Shown: positions 45,231 through 55,400 of the stretch, piece by piece
Position numbering within the stretch: the first letter of the stretch is position 1
How the letters are laid out: each line of letters starts with the position of its first letter
Notes under the pieces: model-generated
The model's database searches: none
Seen by the model: only the letters and a program-made list of their open reading frames with translations
Told to the model about the DNA's origin: nothing
Origin: Cytophagales bacterium
GTDB taxonomy: Bacteria; Bacteroidota; Bacteroidia; Cytophagales; Cyclobacteriaceae
Assembly (NCBI GenBank): GCA_033344775.1
Contig: JAWPMT010000007.1
Coordinates: 372,001 to 436,000 of the forward strand
Direction: 5' to 3'
Length of the DNA stretch: 64,000 bases
Made by a program: the position numbers and the translations under genes

Positions 45231-46001
45231 ATGGGAGTGCCCCGTATCAGTATTCGCAAGTGTTCTTATCAAGAGATCCAGTCACTTCGAAAACTGTATT
45301 TACAGGAGCAGAATTGTCAGATTCGCTATGATTCGTGTCACTGGCGTGGCTGGGCTGACCATTATGCCTTGAGCCAGGAAGAAAAACTCATCGGCTACGG
45401 AGCAGTGAAAGGACTGGAAGAACTAAGTGATCGTGATACGATTTTTGAAGTGTATATCCTTCCACCTTTTCGGGGACTTTCTTCGAATTGTCTTTCAGTA
45501 TTACTTGATTCATCCGGAGCTCGCTATATGGAAGCGCAAACCAACGACCTGCAGACGACACAGTTACTTTGTCAAGATTGTGAGCATATCCGTAGTGATG
45601 TCATCTTATTTGAAGATGCCATGCAAACCGATTTTCCGGATCAGGGAACGACATTTCGCAAACGCAGACCTACGGACCTGGTGTTTGGAAAACAAAGTGA
45701 CAAAGATGAATATGTCCTGTTACTCAATGATCAGGTAGTCGCTGCGGGAGGGTTTTTATTGCATTACAATGAACCATTTGCCGATCTTTATATGGAGGTT
45801 GATCCCGAGCATCGGAGAAAAGGTTATGCAGCGTTGATCTTGCAGGAGATTAAGAAAGCCTGTTACCTTGCTGGCAGGATTCCCGCGGCAAGGTGTAACA
45901 TCTCTAACCCCGGGTCGAAAGCAAGCTTATTAAAGGCGGGGTTCAAAATCGTGGGTTGTATGGTAACAGGTGAAATCAAATCAAATCATGGTGTCAATTG
46001 A
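45231..46001 (+). CDS. GNAT family N-acetyltransferase
   Basis: A 256-residue protein with a C-terminal GNAT domain (about 155-250). The acetyl-CoA loop is visible in DLYMEVDPEHRRKGYAALIL, followed by NISNPGSKASLLKAGFKIVG. The N-terminal half resembles a degenerate second GNAT domain (EEKLIGYGAVKGL and FEVYILPPFRGLSSNCL), so this is probably a tandem GNAT protein. Substrate unknown. It starts one base after the XRE stop. Confidence 0.85.
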   Translation: MGVPRISIRKCSYQEIQSLRKLYLQEQNCQIRYDSCHWRGWADHYALSQEEKLIGYGAVKGLEELSDRDTIFEVYILPPFRGLSSNCLSVLLDSSGARYMEAQTNDLQTTQLLCQDCEHIRSDVILFEDAMQTDFPDQGTTFRKRRPTDLVFGKQSDKDEYVLLLNDQVVAAGGFLLHYNEPFADLYMEVDPEHRRKGYAALILQEIKKACYLAGRIPAARCNISNPGSKASLLKAGFKIVGCMVTGEIKSNHGVN

Positions 46002-46524
46002 AGAGCAAGTAGGCAAACTATTGGAACAAGTAAGGTTTTTTCGGCGATCCAATGAATATACGGAAGCATGGATGCGTCTACGCGAGGCTTATGACCTCTG
46101 CCCGTCGGACAGTGATGATTTATTAGGGCGCTTACACGCCATGGAAGGACAGTTGTACAGAGATGATGGGCAGCTACAAAAAGCGACCATTCTTTATCAA
46201 AAAGCATTAACGCACTTTCAATCGGAGAAAAGGTCCCTTAAACAAGCGCATACCCTTCGCCACTTGGCAGAAATGGAAGACGAACTTGGACACGTCGATA
46301 TTGCCCAAAACTATCTCGAGCAATGCCAATCCATCTATGCTGGCCTGCCACAAACTTCACCCATGGATCTGGCCAATTTCTACCGGGTCTATGCGCTTTT
46401 CCTCGAAAAGAATCAAGCAACAGAACCCAAGGCCCATGCATTATGGGTACAAGCGCGTGACATCTACTCAGAATATGGCATTGAAGAAGGCGTGAAGGAG
46501 TGCGACGATCATTTGAATAGCTGA
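45988..46524 (+). CDS. Tetratricopeptide repeat protein
   Basis: A 178-residue helical protein with three to four TPR units (AWMRLREAYDLCPSD, GQLYRDDGQLQKATILYQKAL, LRHLAEMEDELGHVDIAQNYL, YRVYALFLEKN). No signal peptide. I use ATG at 45988, overlapping the GNAT gene by 14 bases; a GTG at 45970 is possible. It is probably co-translated with the acetyltransferase. Confidence 0.82.
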   Translation: MVSIEEQVGKLLEQVRFFRRSNEYTEAWMRLREAYDLCPSDSDDLLGRLHAMEGQLYRDDGQLQKATILYQKALTHFQSEKRSLKQAHTLRHLAEMEDELGHVDIAQNYLEQCQSIYAGLPQTSPMDLANFYRVYALFLEKNQATEPKAHALWVQARDIYSEYGIEEGVKECDDHLNS

Positions 46525-46681
46525 TTTTTCCTGGGTCAAATACGCCAAACCGTTTTGCGTTTGTTATTAAATCCGTTACTTACATGAAGTTTTTTGATGC
46601 GTTTGTGAAGTCATTAGTGGAATTGTAATCCATTTTATGGAACTTTGAATCAACAACTGATTCAAAACCATTTGACAACTT

Positions 46682-47755
46682 ATGTACTTTCTTTCATTTT
46701 TGGCTTCAACCGGATTCAAGGCCAGCTTGAATAACATAGAATCCAGGATACTATTCATCCTATCATTTGTTCTTCTTATTGTCTTCTCCTCTCATGCGCA
46801 ACAATGGGAAACGAACAGTGGGAACCTATACTTCAATACAGGAAATGTAGGAATCGGTACAAATAACCCCGAATCAAACTTACACTTGAAAGGAGATGGT
46901 CTAAGTTTTTGGGTCTCACGTTCAACATACCTTTCACAAGGTTCGGATATAGGTATAGATTTCCGACAATTAACTCATAATGGTGCTTTTAGAACAGGAG
47001 GAGCAATTAAATCAATTTCTACGGATACTTATACAGGTGGTGTAGGTTCTACATACGATTCGGATTTAGTACTGTATAGTGCTGGTGATGGACAACTAGT
47101 GGAAGGTATCAGATTAACTGCCATAGGAAATATTGGAGTTGGTACATCTAATCCGGAAGCCAAACTTCACATTAAGGGAGATGGTCTTAGTTTAAGACTG
47201 ACTCCAAATACATATAACTCAACCGGATCGGAAATTGGTGTGGATTTTAGACAATTAACTCACAATGGCGCTTTTAGAGCGGGAGGAGCAATAAAATCAA
47301 TTTCTACCGGCACTTATACAGGAGGTGTTGGGTCAACATACAAGTCTGATATAGTACTATATAGTGCTGAAGCCGGGCTGTTGGTGGAAGGGTTGAGAGT
47401 TAATAGTGCTGGAAATATTGGCATCGGCACTATTTCGCCTACCCAAAAACTAACCGTAAATGGCAAGATAAATGCCGAGGAGATCATCCTAGAAGATGTA
47501 GCTGGAGCAGACTTTGTGTTCGAAGAAGACTATGACCTGCGCACCCTGGAAGAGACCGAACAATTCATCAAAGCCAACAAGCACTTGCCAGAAATTCCAT
47601 CTGCTGCTGAAATGGCCGAAGAGGGCTTAGCCATCAAGGAAATGAACATCCTGCTACTGCAAAAAGTGGAGGAATTGACCTTGCATTTGATTAGAATGGA
47701 GAAAGAGGCGGAAGTAATTAGGCAAAGATTGCAGGTGCTGGAAGAAAAACAATAG
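46682..47755 (+). CDS. Secreted fibre-like protein with a 95-residue tandem duplication
   Basis: A 357-residue exported protein with a hydrophobic signal (LFILSFVLLIVFSSHAQ). The middle consists of two copies of a 95-residue unit, each starting after GVGT/GIGT plus NPE and containing DFRQLTHNGAF and GGAIKSIST, followed by a third GIGT turn. The C-terminal domain (EEDYDLRTLEETEQFIK, HLPEIPSAAEMAEEG) with a coiled coil at the end is the one found in Bacteroidota fibre- or phage-tail-like surface proteins. It lacks an obvious T9SS tail. It is the first of four same-strand genes leading to the RHS protein. Confidence 0.8.
   Translation: MYFLSFLASTGFKASLNNIESRILFILSFVLLIVFSSHAQQWETNSGNLYFNTGNVGIGTNNPESNLHLKGDGLSFWVSRSTYLSQGSDIGIDFRQLTHNGAFRTGGAIKSISTDTYTGGVGSTYDSDLVLYSAGDGQLVEGIRLTAIGNIGVGTSNPEAKLHIKGDGLSLRLTPNTYNSTGSEIGVDFRQLTHNGAFRAGGAIKSISTGTYTGGVGSTYKSDIVLYSAEAGLLVEGLRVNSAGNIGIGTISPTQKLTVNGKINAEEIILEDVAGADFVFEEDYDLRTLEETEQFIKANKHLPEIPSAAEMAEEGLAIKEMNILLLQKVEELTLHLIRMEKEAEVIRQRLQVLEEKQ
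46856..47425 (+). repeat. Two tandem 285-bp coding repeats
   Basis: Units 46856-47140 and 47141-47425 have identical length (95 codons) and clearly similar sequence; the next GIGT turn starts exactly 285 bases later at 47426. They encode the two fibre repeats of the protein. Confidence 0.8.
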
Positions 47756-47773
47756 AGACAAAAAAAATTTTAT

Positions 47774-49312
47774 ATGAACAACACAACAAGAACTAAGATT
47801 TTTATCTTATTGATGACGCTGGTAGGTTCCGGAGTGATGGCCCAAACTTATACTGCGCCACTGAATGTAACTAGTAATAATGATGCCATTGCAACTTATA
47901 TGACCACCGATAATACCTGGCTCTTCACGCAGTGGCTAAACAGTTCAGGTCAGCGCAAGGCTTATATGGGATTGAGTTCAAACTTGTCAGAATTCAGGCT
48001 AAACCTTGAAAATGGAACTGACGAATTTAATATTAATGGAGCCGATGTTGGAATTGGAACGTACACCCCACAAGCGAAATTAGATGTCAGAGGATCGATC
48101 TACTCTACAGGTGATTTTACGTTTGGAACGAATGCCGAATTCTCACTGAGGAGAACAGTGGGTGAAATTGGACAAGGGGCCGATTTAATCATAGAAAATA
48201 ACCAGGGTTCTACCAATCAGCGGTTCAAAATCATTGATGGCACATCTAGTACTCCCCCAGGTTTTGCTTTCGATGTTAGTTTCGATGCGGGTTCAACCTG
48301 GGAACGAGATTTTGTTTACAGAGGTAATAAGCTTGGCATCGGAACAGCCACACCTAATGCGTTACTAGATATTGCTGGTAATACTGCCGTGTATGATGAT
48401 TTTATTGGATATTCAGGTGTAACCAACGGGACTCAGCCTAACGGTAAAGCGCCAACATTGATCATAAGAGAAAATACTGCTGGGACGAAATCTCCCAATG
48501 GAGCAACCTATAAAGGCGGACTAAGCTTTGGTGTAGGTGGTGCAGGGATTTATTCTGTTAATCCCAACCCTCACGGAAGTGCGAATTATGGTGATTTGAG
48601 ATTTCATACTACCTATTACAATGGCAGTGGCTTTAGTAACGCGGACCGCATGGTCATCACCAGGAGTGGCGTTATAGGAATAGGTACTGTTTCCCCGGTG
48701 GGCTTATTGGATATCAGAGGAACTGGCACCATGGATAGTAGGTATAAGCCGTCAAAATCCTATCTCAGAATAGGTGATGGCAATATTTCTTTGCTCATGG
48801 ACGGAAATGAAATTTATAGTAATCACAAGCTCATATTTGGTTCCTCCTACACCAAAGAAATTAGTTTTCGAAATGTAAGTTCCACGGCGTATGAACAGCT
48901 TATGGTCATTAAGCCTAATGGCAAAGTTGGGATCGGTACTAATTCGCCTACACAAGAGCTTTCAGTGGACGGCAAGATCAACGCCGAGGAGATCATCCTT
49001 GAAGATGTATCCGGAGCAGATTTTGTATTCGAAGAGGACTATGACCTGAGGTCATTAGAAGAAACAGAACAATTCATCAAAGTGAACAAACACCTTCCTG
49101 AGGTTCCGTCTGCTGCTGAAATGGCTGAAGAAGGTCTAGCAATCAAGGATATGAACATCCTGTTGCTGCAAAAAGTAGAGGAATTGACTTTGCATTTGAT
49201 CCGGATGGAGAAAGAGGCCATTGAGATGAAACAAAACACGGAGAATCTGACGTCCAAGGTACTTCAACAAGAAGAGAAGATTCGGAATTTAGAAGCAGCT
49301 CAAAATAATTAA
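47774..49312 (+). CDS. Secreted fibre-like protein, related to the upstream gene
   Basis: A 512-residue exported protein with signal peptide (ending GVMAQ). The body contains repeated turn motifs of the form VGIGT or IGIGT, spaced along beta strands, as in trimeric fibre shafts. The C-terminal domain (EEDYDLRSLEETEQFIKVNK, HLPEVPSAAEMAEEG, LLLQKVEELTLHLI) is nearly identical to that of the preceding gene over about 80 residues, so these ends share a recent origin or exchange sequence. A coiled coil closes the protein. Confidence 0.8.
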   Translation: MNNTTRTKIFILLMTLVGSGVMAQTYTAPLNVTSNNDAIATYMTTDNTWLFTQWLNSSGQRKAYMGLSSNLSEFRLNLENGTDEFNINGADVGIGTYTPQAKLDVRGSIYSTGDFTFGTNAEFSLRRTVGEIGQGADLIIENNQGSTNQRFKIIDGTSSTPPGFAFDVSFDAGSTWERDFVYRGNKLGIGTATPNALLDIAGNTAVYDDFIGYSGVTNGTQPNGKAPTLIIRENTAGTKSPNGATYKGGLSFGVGGAGIYSVNPNPHGSANYGDLRFHTTYYNGSGFSNADRMVITRSGVIGIGTVSPVGLLDIRGTGTMDSRYKPSKSYLRIGDGNISLLMDGNEIYSNHKLIFGSSYTKEISFRNVSSTAYEQLMVIKPNGKVGIGTNSPTQELSVDGKINAEEIILEDVSGADFVFEEDYDLRSLEETEQFIKVNKHLPEVPSAAEMAEEGLAIKDMNILLLQKVEELTLHLIRMEKEAIEMKQNTENLTSKVLQQEEKIRNLEAAQNN

Positions 49313-49323
49313 TAATAGACACG

Positions 49324-52300
49324 ATGAAAAGAGTAATATGTTATGGCCTAATGGTCATACTCGGTTTTGTGACTCAGGCACAGGACAATAACACCGGAGA
49401 GCCTACGTTTTTGCCTCCCAATGCGGCGGCGTTTAGCAAGTATGGAGACATTCCCGTCAGTCATCATACGGGAGTTGCCAATATCAGCATTCCCATCTTC
49501 ACGATCACGGAAGGTAATTTATCCTTACCCATATCCATGTCATATCACAGTGGTGGCATCCGCGTGGATGAAATGGCGAGTTGGGTAGGTTTGGGTTGGT
49601 CTCTGAATGCCGGAGGAGTGATCTCTCGCTCTGTTCAGGGTGGTCTTGATGAAGGGAATTTTAAACCTCATGCGGTATCAACAAGAGCGGGTTGGGGCTG
49701 GTACCGTGATAAAGGTGCGCCACCGGAAATTACCAATTACCAAACCGCGTGCCCAGATCAATATTTCGATCCAGTTACTGATTCACTCACTACTCCAAAG
49801 ATCAATAACCAAAATCCCGTCGCTTCCAGTACCCCGTCTTGCTACGACTATCACTATGATGCAGCCAGAGGGTTAATTGATACCGAACCGGATATTTATT
49901 CCTTCAATATTGGTGGGTATTCAGGCAAGTTCTTTTTCGATGAACTACAAAATCCGGTTTTGATGCCCATTCAGGATATTGAAATTGATGTGACTTACCA
50001 TGCCACCAATAAGAAGTTTGATCGGTGGAAAGTGACTACTCCTGATGGGACCAAATATTACTTTGGCAAGAATCCAAATGGTAACAATGCTATAGAAGAT
50101 TCTTTTTCTAATGGTCAGGGATCTCCTAGTAATTCGCATGTGTTTTACAGTACATCATCCTGGTATTTGTACCGCATTGAATCTGCCAATAACCGTCATT
50201 GGATAGAGCTGGAATATCAGCCTGAAATCTACTCCTTTAACTCACGAGCTTCTCATAGCTGCCAAAAAGATGTAGGCGGAGAAATTGCAGGAACAGATTG
50301 TGATCAGGCTTCACTGGTTACCGTACGAAATCTGGTAGAGGGTGTAAGGCTATCTAAAATCACTACCAGTTCAGTAAGGTACGAAGCACGCTTTTTGATT
50401 TCGTCAAATTCAGATGATAAGCGTCAGGATTTGTCAACAGAGGCAGGCCCTATTACTTCCTATCCTTTGGATGCCATCGAAATAGATGACAATTATGGCT
50501 GGTGTAAGAAGTTCAAGTTTACGACCTCTTATTTCCAAAGCCCGGCAACCCTGCATAGTGGCGTTTCTTATGAGGAATCTGATCGTAAGCGACTGAAATT
50601 GAATGCTATTCAGGAAATGGACTGTGCCGGAAATATTACATTACCTGCACATATTTTCGATTACAATGAGTCCCAAACCATGGGGCGAAGATATTCTTTA
50701 GGGCGAGATCACTGGGGGTATTATAATGGTGCAGATACACAAGCTGGCCTCATACCAAATGAGACGGTAAATATTACCAATTGGACTTTTATTCCTGAAA
50801 ATGAAAGCCAATATGTCCCTAGCGGTTCTGTTAGTCCGATATACAGCAGTGGTGGAGCTAACAGGAATCCTAGTGAGATCAAGATGAAAGCCTGGTCACT
50901 GGAAAAAATCACCTACCCTACCGGAGGCTATTCTACATTTACCTATGAAGGTAATCGACACAATGGCGCTCTTATAGGTGGTCTACGCATCAAGAAAATT
51001 GAGTCTTTTGACGAGAATAATACCCTCGCTACGAGCAAAAGTTTTGAATACTTATCCTCACAGCTGTATACCAAAGCGGATGAATACGGGATCAATCTGG
51101 AAATTGATAATCCCTATGTCCATAACTTTCTTATGGGCCGAAGCTTTGGAGCATTATTCAATTCTACACCAAACACAGCATTAAGACACAGTCAGAACTA
51201 TCACATTGGATATACGACCGTAAAGGTCAATTATCTTGATGGCAGTAGTCAAAAACATGTCTATACCAATAGCCCTGTTTTTTCGATTTATAATTACTAT
51301 CCAACGAAGCCAACGGAATTGAAGCTGAGTAACGGGTCTTTGATCAGAACTGAGTCCCTCGACGATTTGGGAAATGAGGTAGCTCGATCAGAGATCCAAT
51401 ATGATCCTCAGGGAGGAACATCGGCATTTACCATTAATCGAATCTCTGCGGTGACAGGCATTTTCACCACAACTGGAGGCAACAATGGACCGGTATTTAT
51501 TCCTGAGACCTGGAATTTCAAAAACGTATACCAAATATCCAGTACCTCCTTACGCCAACAGACGGTGACTGAGACCCGAGATGGCATAAGTCAGACCACT
51601 AATTATACGTATGGCACCTTACATCAGCAACCCATTGAAGTAAGTACGACCAACTCTCAGGGTGAGGTAGAGAAAACCACAACAAAGTACGCGCCTGATT
51701 TGACCTCTACGATGGCAAACAACCTGAAATCAAGGAATCAGATTGTGCCGCTCGAGCAAGAGCAATATGTAGATAGCCAGCTGATCAGTAAATCGAATAC
51801 GTTTTTTACGGGGAACACCTCCGTCATGAACTTATCACATATCGAATCTTATCCTACGGGTACGGAGATGATTCGTACAGATGTGAGTTTCAATACCGAT
51901 GATCAATTTGAATCAGTTCAAAAGGAAAATGACATTCCTGTTACCTATTTCTGGGAAGGGGACATGGGTGTATCAGTGGCTAAGTTTTCCAATGCTGCCC
52001 CGGGAGAAGTGTTCTACACCAGTTTCGAGGAACTGGGATCCGGTACCTTTAGTACGACCTTGTCAAAAACAGGCTTCTATTACAGAAGTGGGAACACCGT
52101 TAATTTATCATCTTTGGGCGCGCCAAGTCCTTCAAGCAATTTAATGTTGTCCTATCACTACTATGCGAATGGCGCCTGGCAATACAAAGAAGTAGATTAC
52201 AATTCTTCTACGTTTGTAGAGAGCGGAGCCACCCGCATTGATGAAATAAGGATCTACCCGAAGGGCGCCTTAGTAGAAAGCTTCCAGACAGGCTTTGGTG

Positions 52301-52434
52301 GTCAAATGATCAGCCAAACAGATAATCAGGGTAATACCATTCGGTATGTATTGGATAGCCTTGGCAGGCTGCAATATGTCAAAGATCAGGATAATTACAC
52401 ACTAAAGGAATACAGCTACAACTATGGCAACTAA
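49324..52434 (+). CDS. SpvB/RHS-type secreted protein (N-terminal shell component)
   Basis: A 1036-residue exported protein with signal peptide (ending FVTQAQ). Residues about 40-100 (PVSHHTGVANISIPIFTI, LPISMSYHSGGIRVDEMASW, VGLGWSLNAGG) are the SpvB/TcdB-like start common in Bacteroidota RHS loci, and the far C-terminus has one YD repeat (IRYVLDSLGRLQYVKDQDN). It ends seven bases before the signal-peptide ATG of the RHS gene. It may form the first part of an RHS shell assembled from two polypeptides, but this is inference. Confidence 0.82.
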   Translation: MKRVICYGLMVILGFVTQAQDNNTGEPTFLPPNAAAFSKYGDIPVSHHTGVANISIPIFTITEGNLSLPISMSYHSGGIRVDEMASWVGLGWSLNAGGVISRSVQGGLDEGNFKPHAVSTRAGWGWYRDKGAPPEITNYQTACPDQYFDPVTDSLTTPKINNQNPVASSTPSCYDYHYDAARGLIDTEPDIYSFNIGGYSGKFFFDELQNPVLMPIQDIEIDVTYHATNKKFDRWKVTTPDGTKYYFGKNPNGNNAIEDSFSNGQGSPSNSHVFYSTSSWYLYRIESANNRHWIELEYQPEIYSFNSRASHSCQKDVGGEIAGTDCDQASLVTVRNLVEGVRLSKITTSSVRYEARFLISSNSDDKRQDLSTEAGPITSYPLDAIEIDDNYGWCKKFKFTTSYFQSPATLHSGVSYEESDRKRLKLNAIQEMDCAGNITLPAHIFDYNESQTMGRRYSLGRDHWGYYNGADTQAGLIPNETVNITNWTFIPENESQYVPSGSVSPIYSSGGANRNPSEIKMKAWSLEKITYPTGGYSTFTYEGNRHNGALIGGLRIKKIESFDENNTLATSKSFEYLSSQLYTKADEYGINLEIDNPYVHNFLMGRSFGALFNSTPNTALRHSQNYHIGYTTVKVNYLDGSSQKHVYTNSPVFSIYNYYPTKPTELKLSNGSLIRTESLDDLGNEVARSEIQYDPQGGTSAFTINRISAVTGIFTTTGGNNGPVFIPETWNFKNVYQISSTSLRQQTVTETRDGISQTTNYTYGTLHQQPIEVSTTNSQGEVEKTTTKYAPDLTSTMANNLKSRNQIVPLEQEQYVDSQLISKSNTFFTGNTSVMNLSHIESYPTGTEMIRTDVSFNTDDQFESVQKENDIPVTYFWEGDMGVSVAKFSNAAPGEVFYTSFEELGSGTFSTTLSKTGFYYRSGNTVNLSSLGAPSPSSNLMLSYHYYANGAWQYKEVDYNSSTFVESGATRIDEIRIYPKGALVESFQTGFGGQMISQTDNQGNTIRYVLDSLGRLQYVKDQDNYTLKEYSYNYGN

Positions 52435-52441
52435 TCAAAAA

Positions 52442-55400
52442 ATGAACCTCAAAAGCATATTTGGGCTGCTGTTGGTGCTTCAAATGGCCTTCAGCGCAAA
52501 AGCACAAACAACTACTCAGAATTACGTCATGAGCATGACTGCTCGTGATACGACTACTTTTGCGCTCTACTATGTCCGTGGAGATGAGACGAAGGTCCAA
52601 ACCGATATCACTTATGTGGATGGTTTGGGAAGAAACAAGCAAACCGTGCTAAAAGAAGCCACACCAGGTTTGAAGGATTTGGTGACTCCTTTTTTCTATG
52701 ATCAAATGGGAAGAATGGATAAAGATGCGCTGCCCTATCAATCCGCAGTAGGTACAGGAGAATATCGTTCTAACATGTACAATGAACATACTGCCTATTA
52801 CACGGACACCCAATCAAACGGAGAAGTAGCTAATGTAAGTTATCCATACAGTAAAAGAGCCTATGAAACTTCACCATTGAGTCGGGTCGTGGAAATGAGC
52901 GCGCCGGGATATAGCTGGAGACCTTCGGGGTTTGGAGGGACGAATGTCGTGACCAATGTATACAGGAGTAATGTTCAGGATGGCTCAAGTACCGAAGATG
53001 ATATCCGTATGTTCACGGTTGACCTGTCCGATAACCAGGTTGTTACTTCAACGCAATATTATGCGACAGGTGAGCTTAATGTGGTGGAGACAAAAGATGA
53101 GGATGGGAATAGAACATATGAGTTTACGGATAAATCAGGTCAGGTAGTTTGTAAGAAAGCGGCGGTGGGAACAGCGGACGAAACGCATACCTACTATGTT
53201 TACGACATTTATAAACGGTTAACTTTTGTCATACCTCCACAGGCGGTAGAGGAAATGGGTACCAATTGGAGCTTACTCAACGATTATTCTTTCAGGGATC
53301 GTTCGTTGTTCCGATACAAGTATGATCAACGAAACCGGATGATCGAAAAGCAGGTACCCGGTGCTGGAAAGGTAGAGATGGTCTACGACAAAAGAGACCG
53401 CTTGGTATTCACTTTGGATGGTAATCGCAGAGATATTGGGTCTACTGCCAATAGCGTAGAATACGTAACAAGCGGGACTCGTACCGTGACTAGCTATGAG
53501 GGTAAAAGCTATGTAAGGTCTCCAGGAGCCAAGATATTAATCAAGAAACCTGACTTTCAAGCCTCCAAACTGGATAATTTCAGTGTCAGAAAATCGGCAA
53601 CACCTTACCCAAGTGAATGGCTCTATACCAAGTATGATGAGCTGAATCGCCCGGTGATAACGGGGATCAAATCGATGACCACCACCAGGGCCGATTTACA
53701 GTCCTTGATTGATAATGATGCCAATTACGATTTTTCAGTAAGTTATGTAGGAGCAGCTGGGGGTAATGTGTATGGCTATGCTGACAGCAGTTATCCGAGT
53801 GCTTCAGGAACAGAAGTGCTAACGGTGACCTATTATGATAACTATGATTTCAAAGCTGATTTTAACTGGGAGTCGGAATATAACTATACCGGTCATTTTA
53901 CTCATACCAGGGGACAAATGACGGGAGGACTTACATTACTATTGGATAGCAGCCCTGCAAATCATTTGAAATCTGTGACTTATTACGATGATCGACTAAG
54001 GCCCAAAGCGGTCATGACAGAAAATATTTTCGGGAAAGTAGATGAAGTGGTTACCACTTATAAGAATGATGTTTTGCCATTAGTGGCAAGTACTACAATG
54101 AAACATCGAAAAGATGGGTCAACCACTACAGTCCATGAAACATTCACCTATGACCATCGAGATCGGTTACTTACCCATACGCATGCTGTTGCAGGAAATG
54201 GCACAAAGACACTGTCGAGCAATACCTACAATGCCCTTGGGCAGTTGATTGAGAAAGACCTACACGATGATGTATCACCGGTACAGTCGGTGGATTACCG
54301 ATATAATGAAAGAGGATGGCTTACAACCATCAATGGCGGGTCCGGAACTTTTGACGATGGCACAGATCAATTTGGCATGGAGTTGAAATACAATAATGCA
54401 CCAACGCCTAATTTCAATGGCAACATTGGCCAGATGCTTTGGAAGGCCAAAGGAGGAACGGGTGTAACCACCGCCTCCCAAAACTATCAATACGGTTATG
54501 ATGACCTGAACCGACTCAAGAGTGCGGATTATTCTGGTGCAGGAAACTTTGATGTGAGTAACATCACCTATGATAAGAATGGTAACATTGAAACCCTTCA
54601 GCGGAACACCATCGATAACCTGAGTTATGATTACTATGGTAACAGATTGACCCGAGTCGAAGATGCTACAAGCAACACCAGTGGGTTCGAAGACGTTTCA
54701 TCAGTAGTGGGAACACAGGAATACAGGTACGATAAGAATGGCAACATGCTCAGTGATACCAACAAAGGAATCACTGCCATTGAGTATAACTATCTGAATC
54801 TACCACAACAGGTAACCCTGGATGATAATACCATCATTTCATACACGTACGATGCTGTCTTCCTCAAACACCGTCAAACGGTAGACGATGGTTCGCCGGA
54901 AACGACCACCTATTCCAATGGTTTTCATTACAAGGACAACACCCTGCAATTTCTACAACATGTCGAAGGAAGGGCCAGATACAACAGCGGCTCATGGTTA
55001 TACGAATACAACCTCAATGACCATTTAGGCAATGTGCGAGTTTCCGTCAACGAATCAGGGGATGTGGTGCAAAGAGATGGGTATTATCCTTTCGGGGGGA
55101 CGTTCAATAGTTCAGCCACCAGCCCCGAAAACCTTTATAAGTATCAGGGATATGAGCAACAAAAAGAGACTGATACTTACTTGACAGAGTTTAGGATTTA
55201 CGATGCTTGGCTAGGAAGATGGGCACAAGTGGACCCAAAGGCTAATGAGTTCCATAGCCCTTACACGGGAATGGGAAATAATCCTTTACTTTTCATTGAT
55301 CCTAGAGGAGATACAATCTTTGTTAATAGCACTGGATATATCACCAGAAATGATGAGACTGATAATCTGGTCTATACGACAAATGAAGACGGAGAATTAG

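Noticed and set aside
46549-46567. Terminator hairpin after the TPR gene
   Set aside because: The near-palindrome leaves almost no loop and is not followed by a T tract, so I do not call it.
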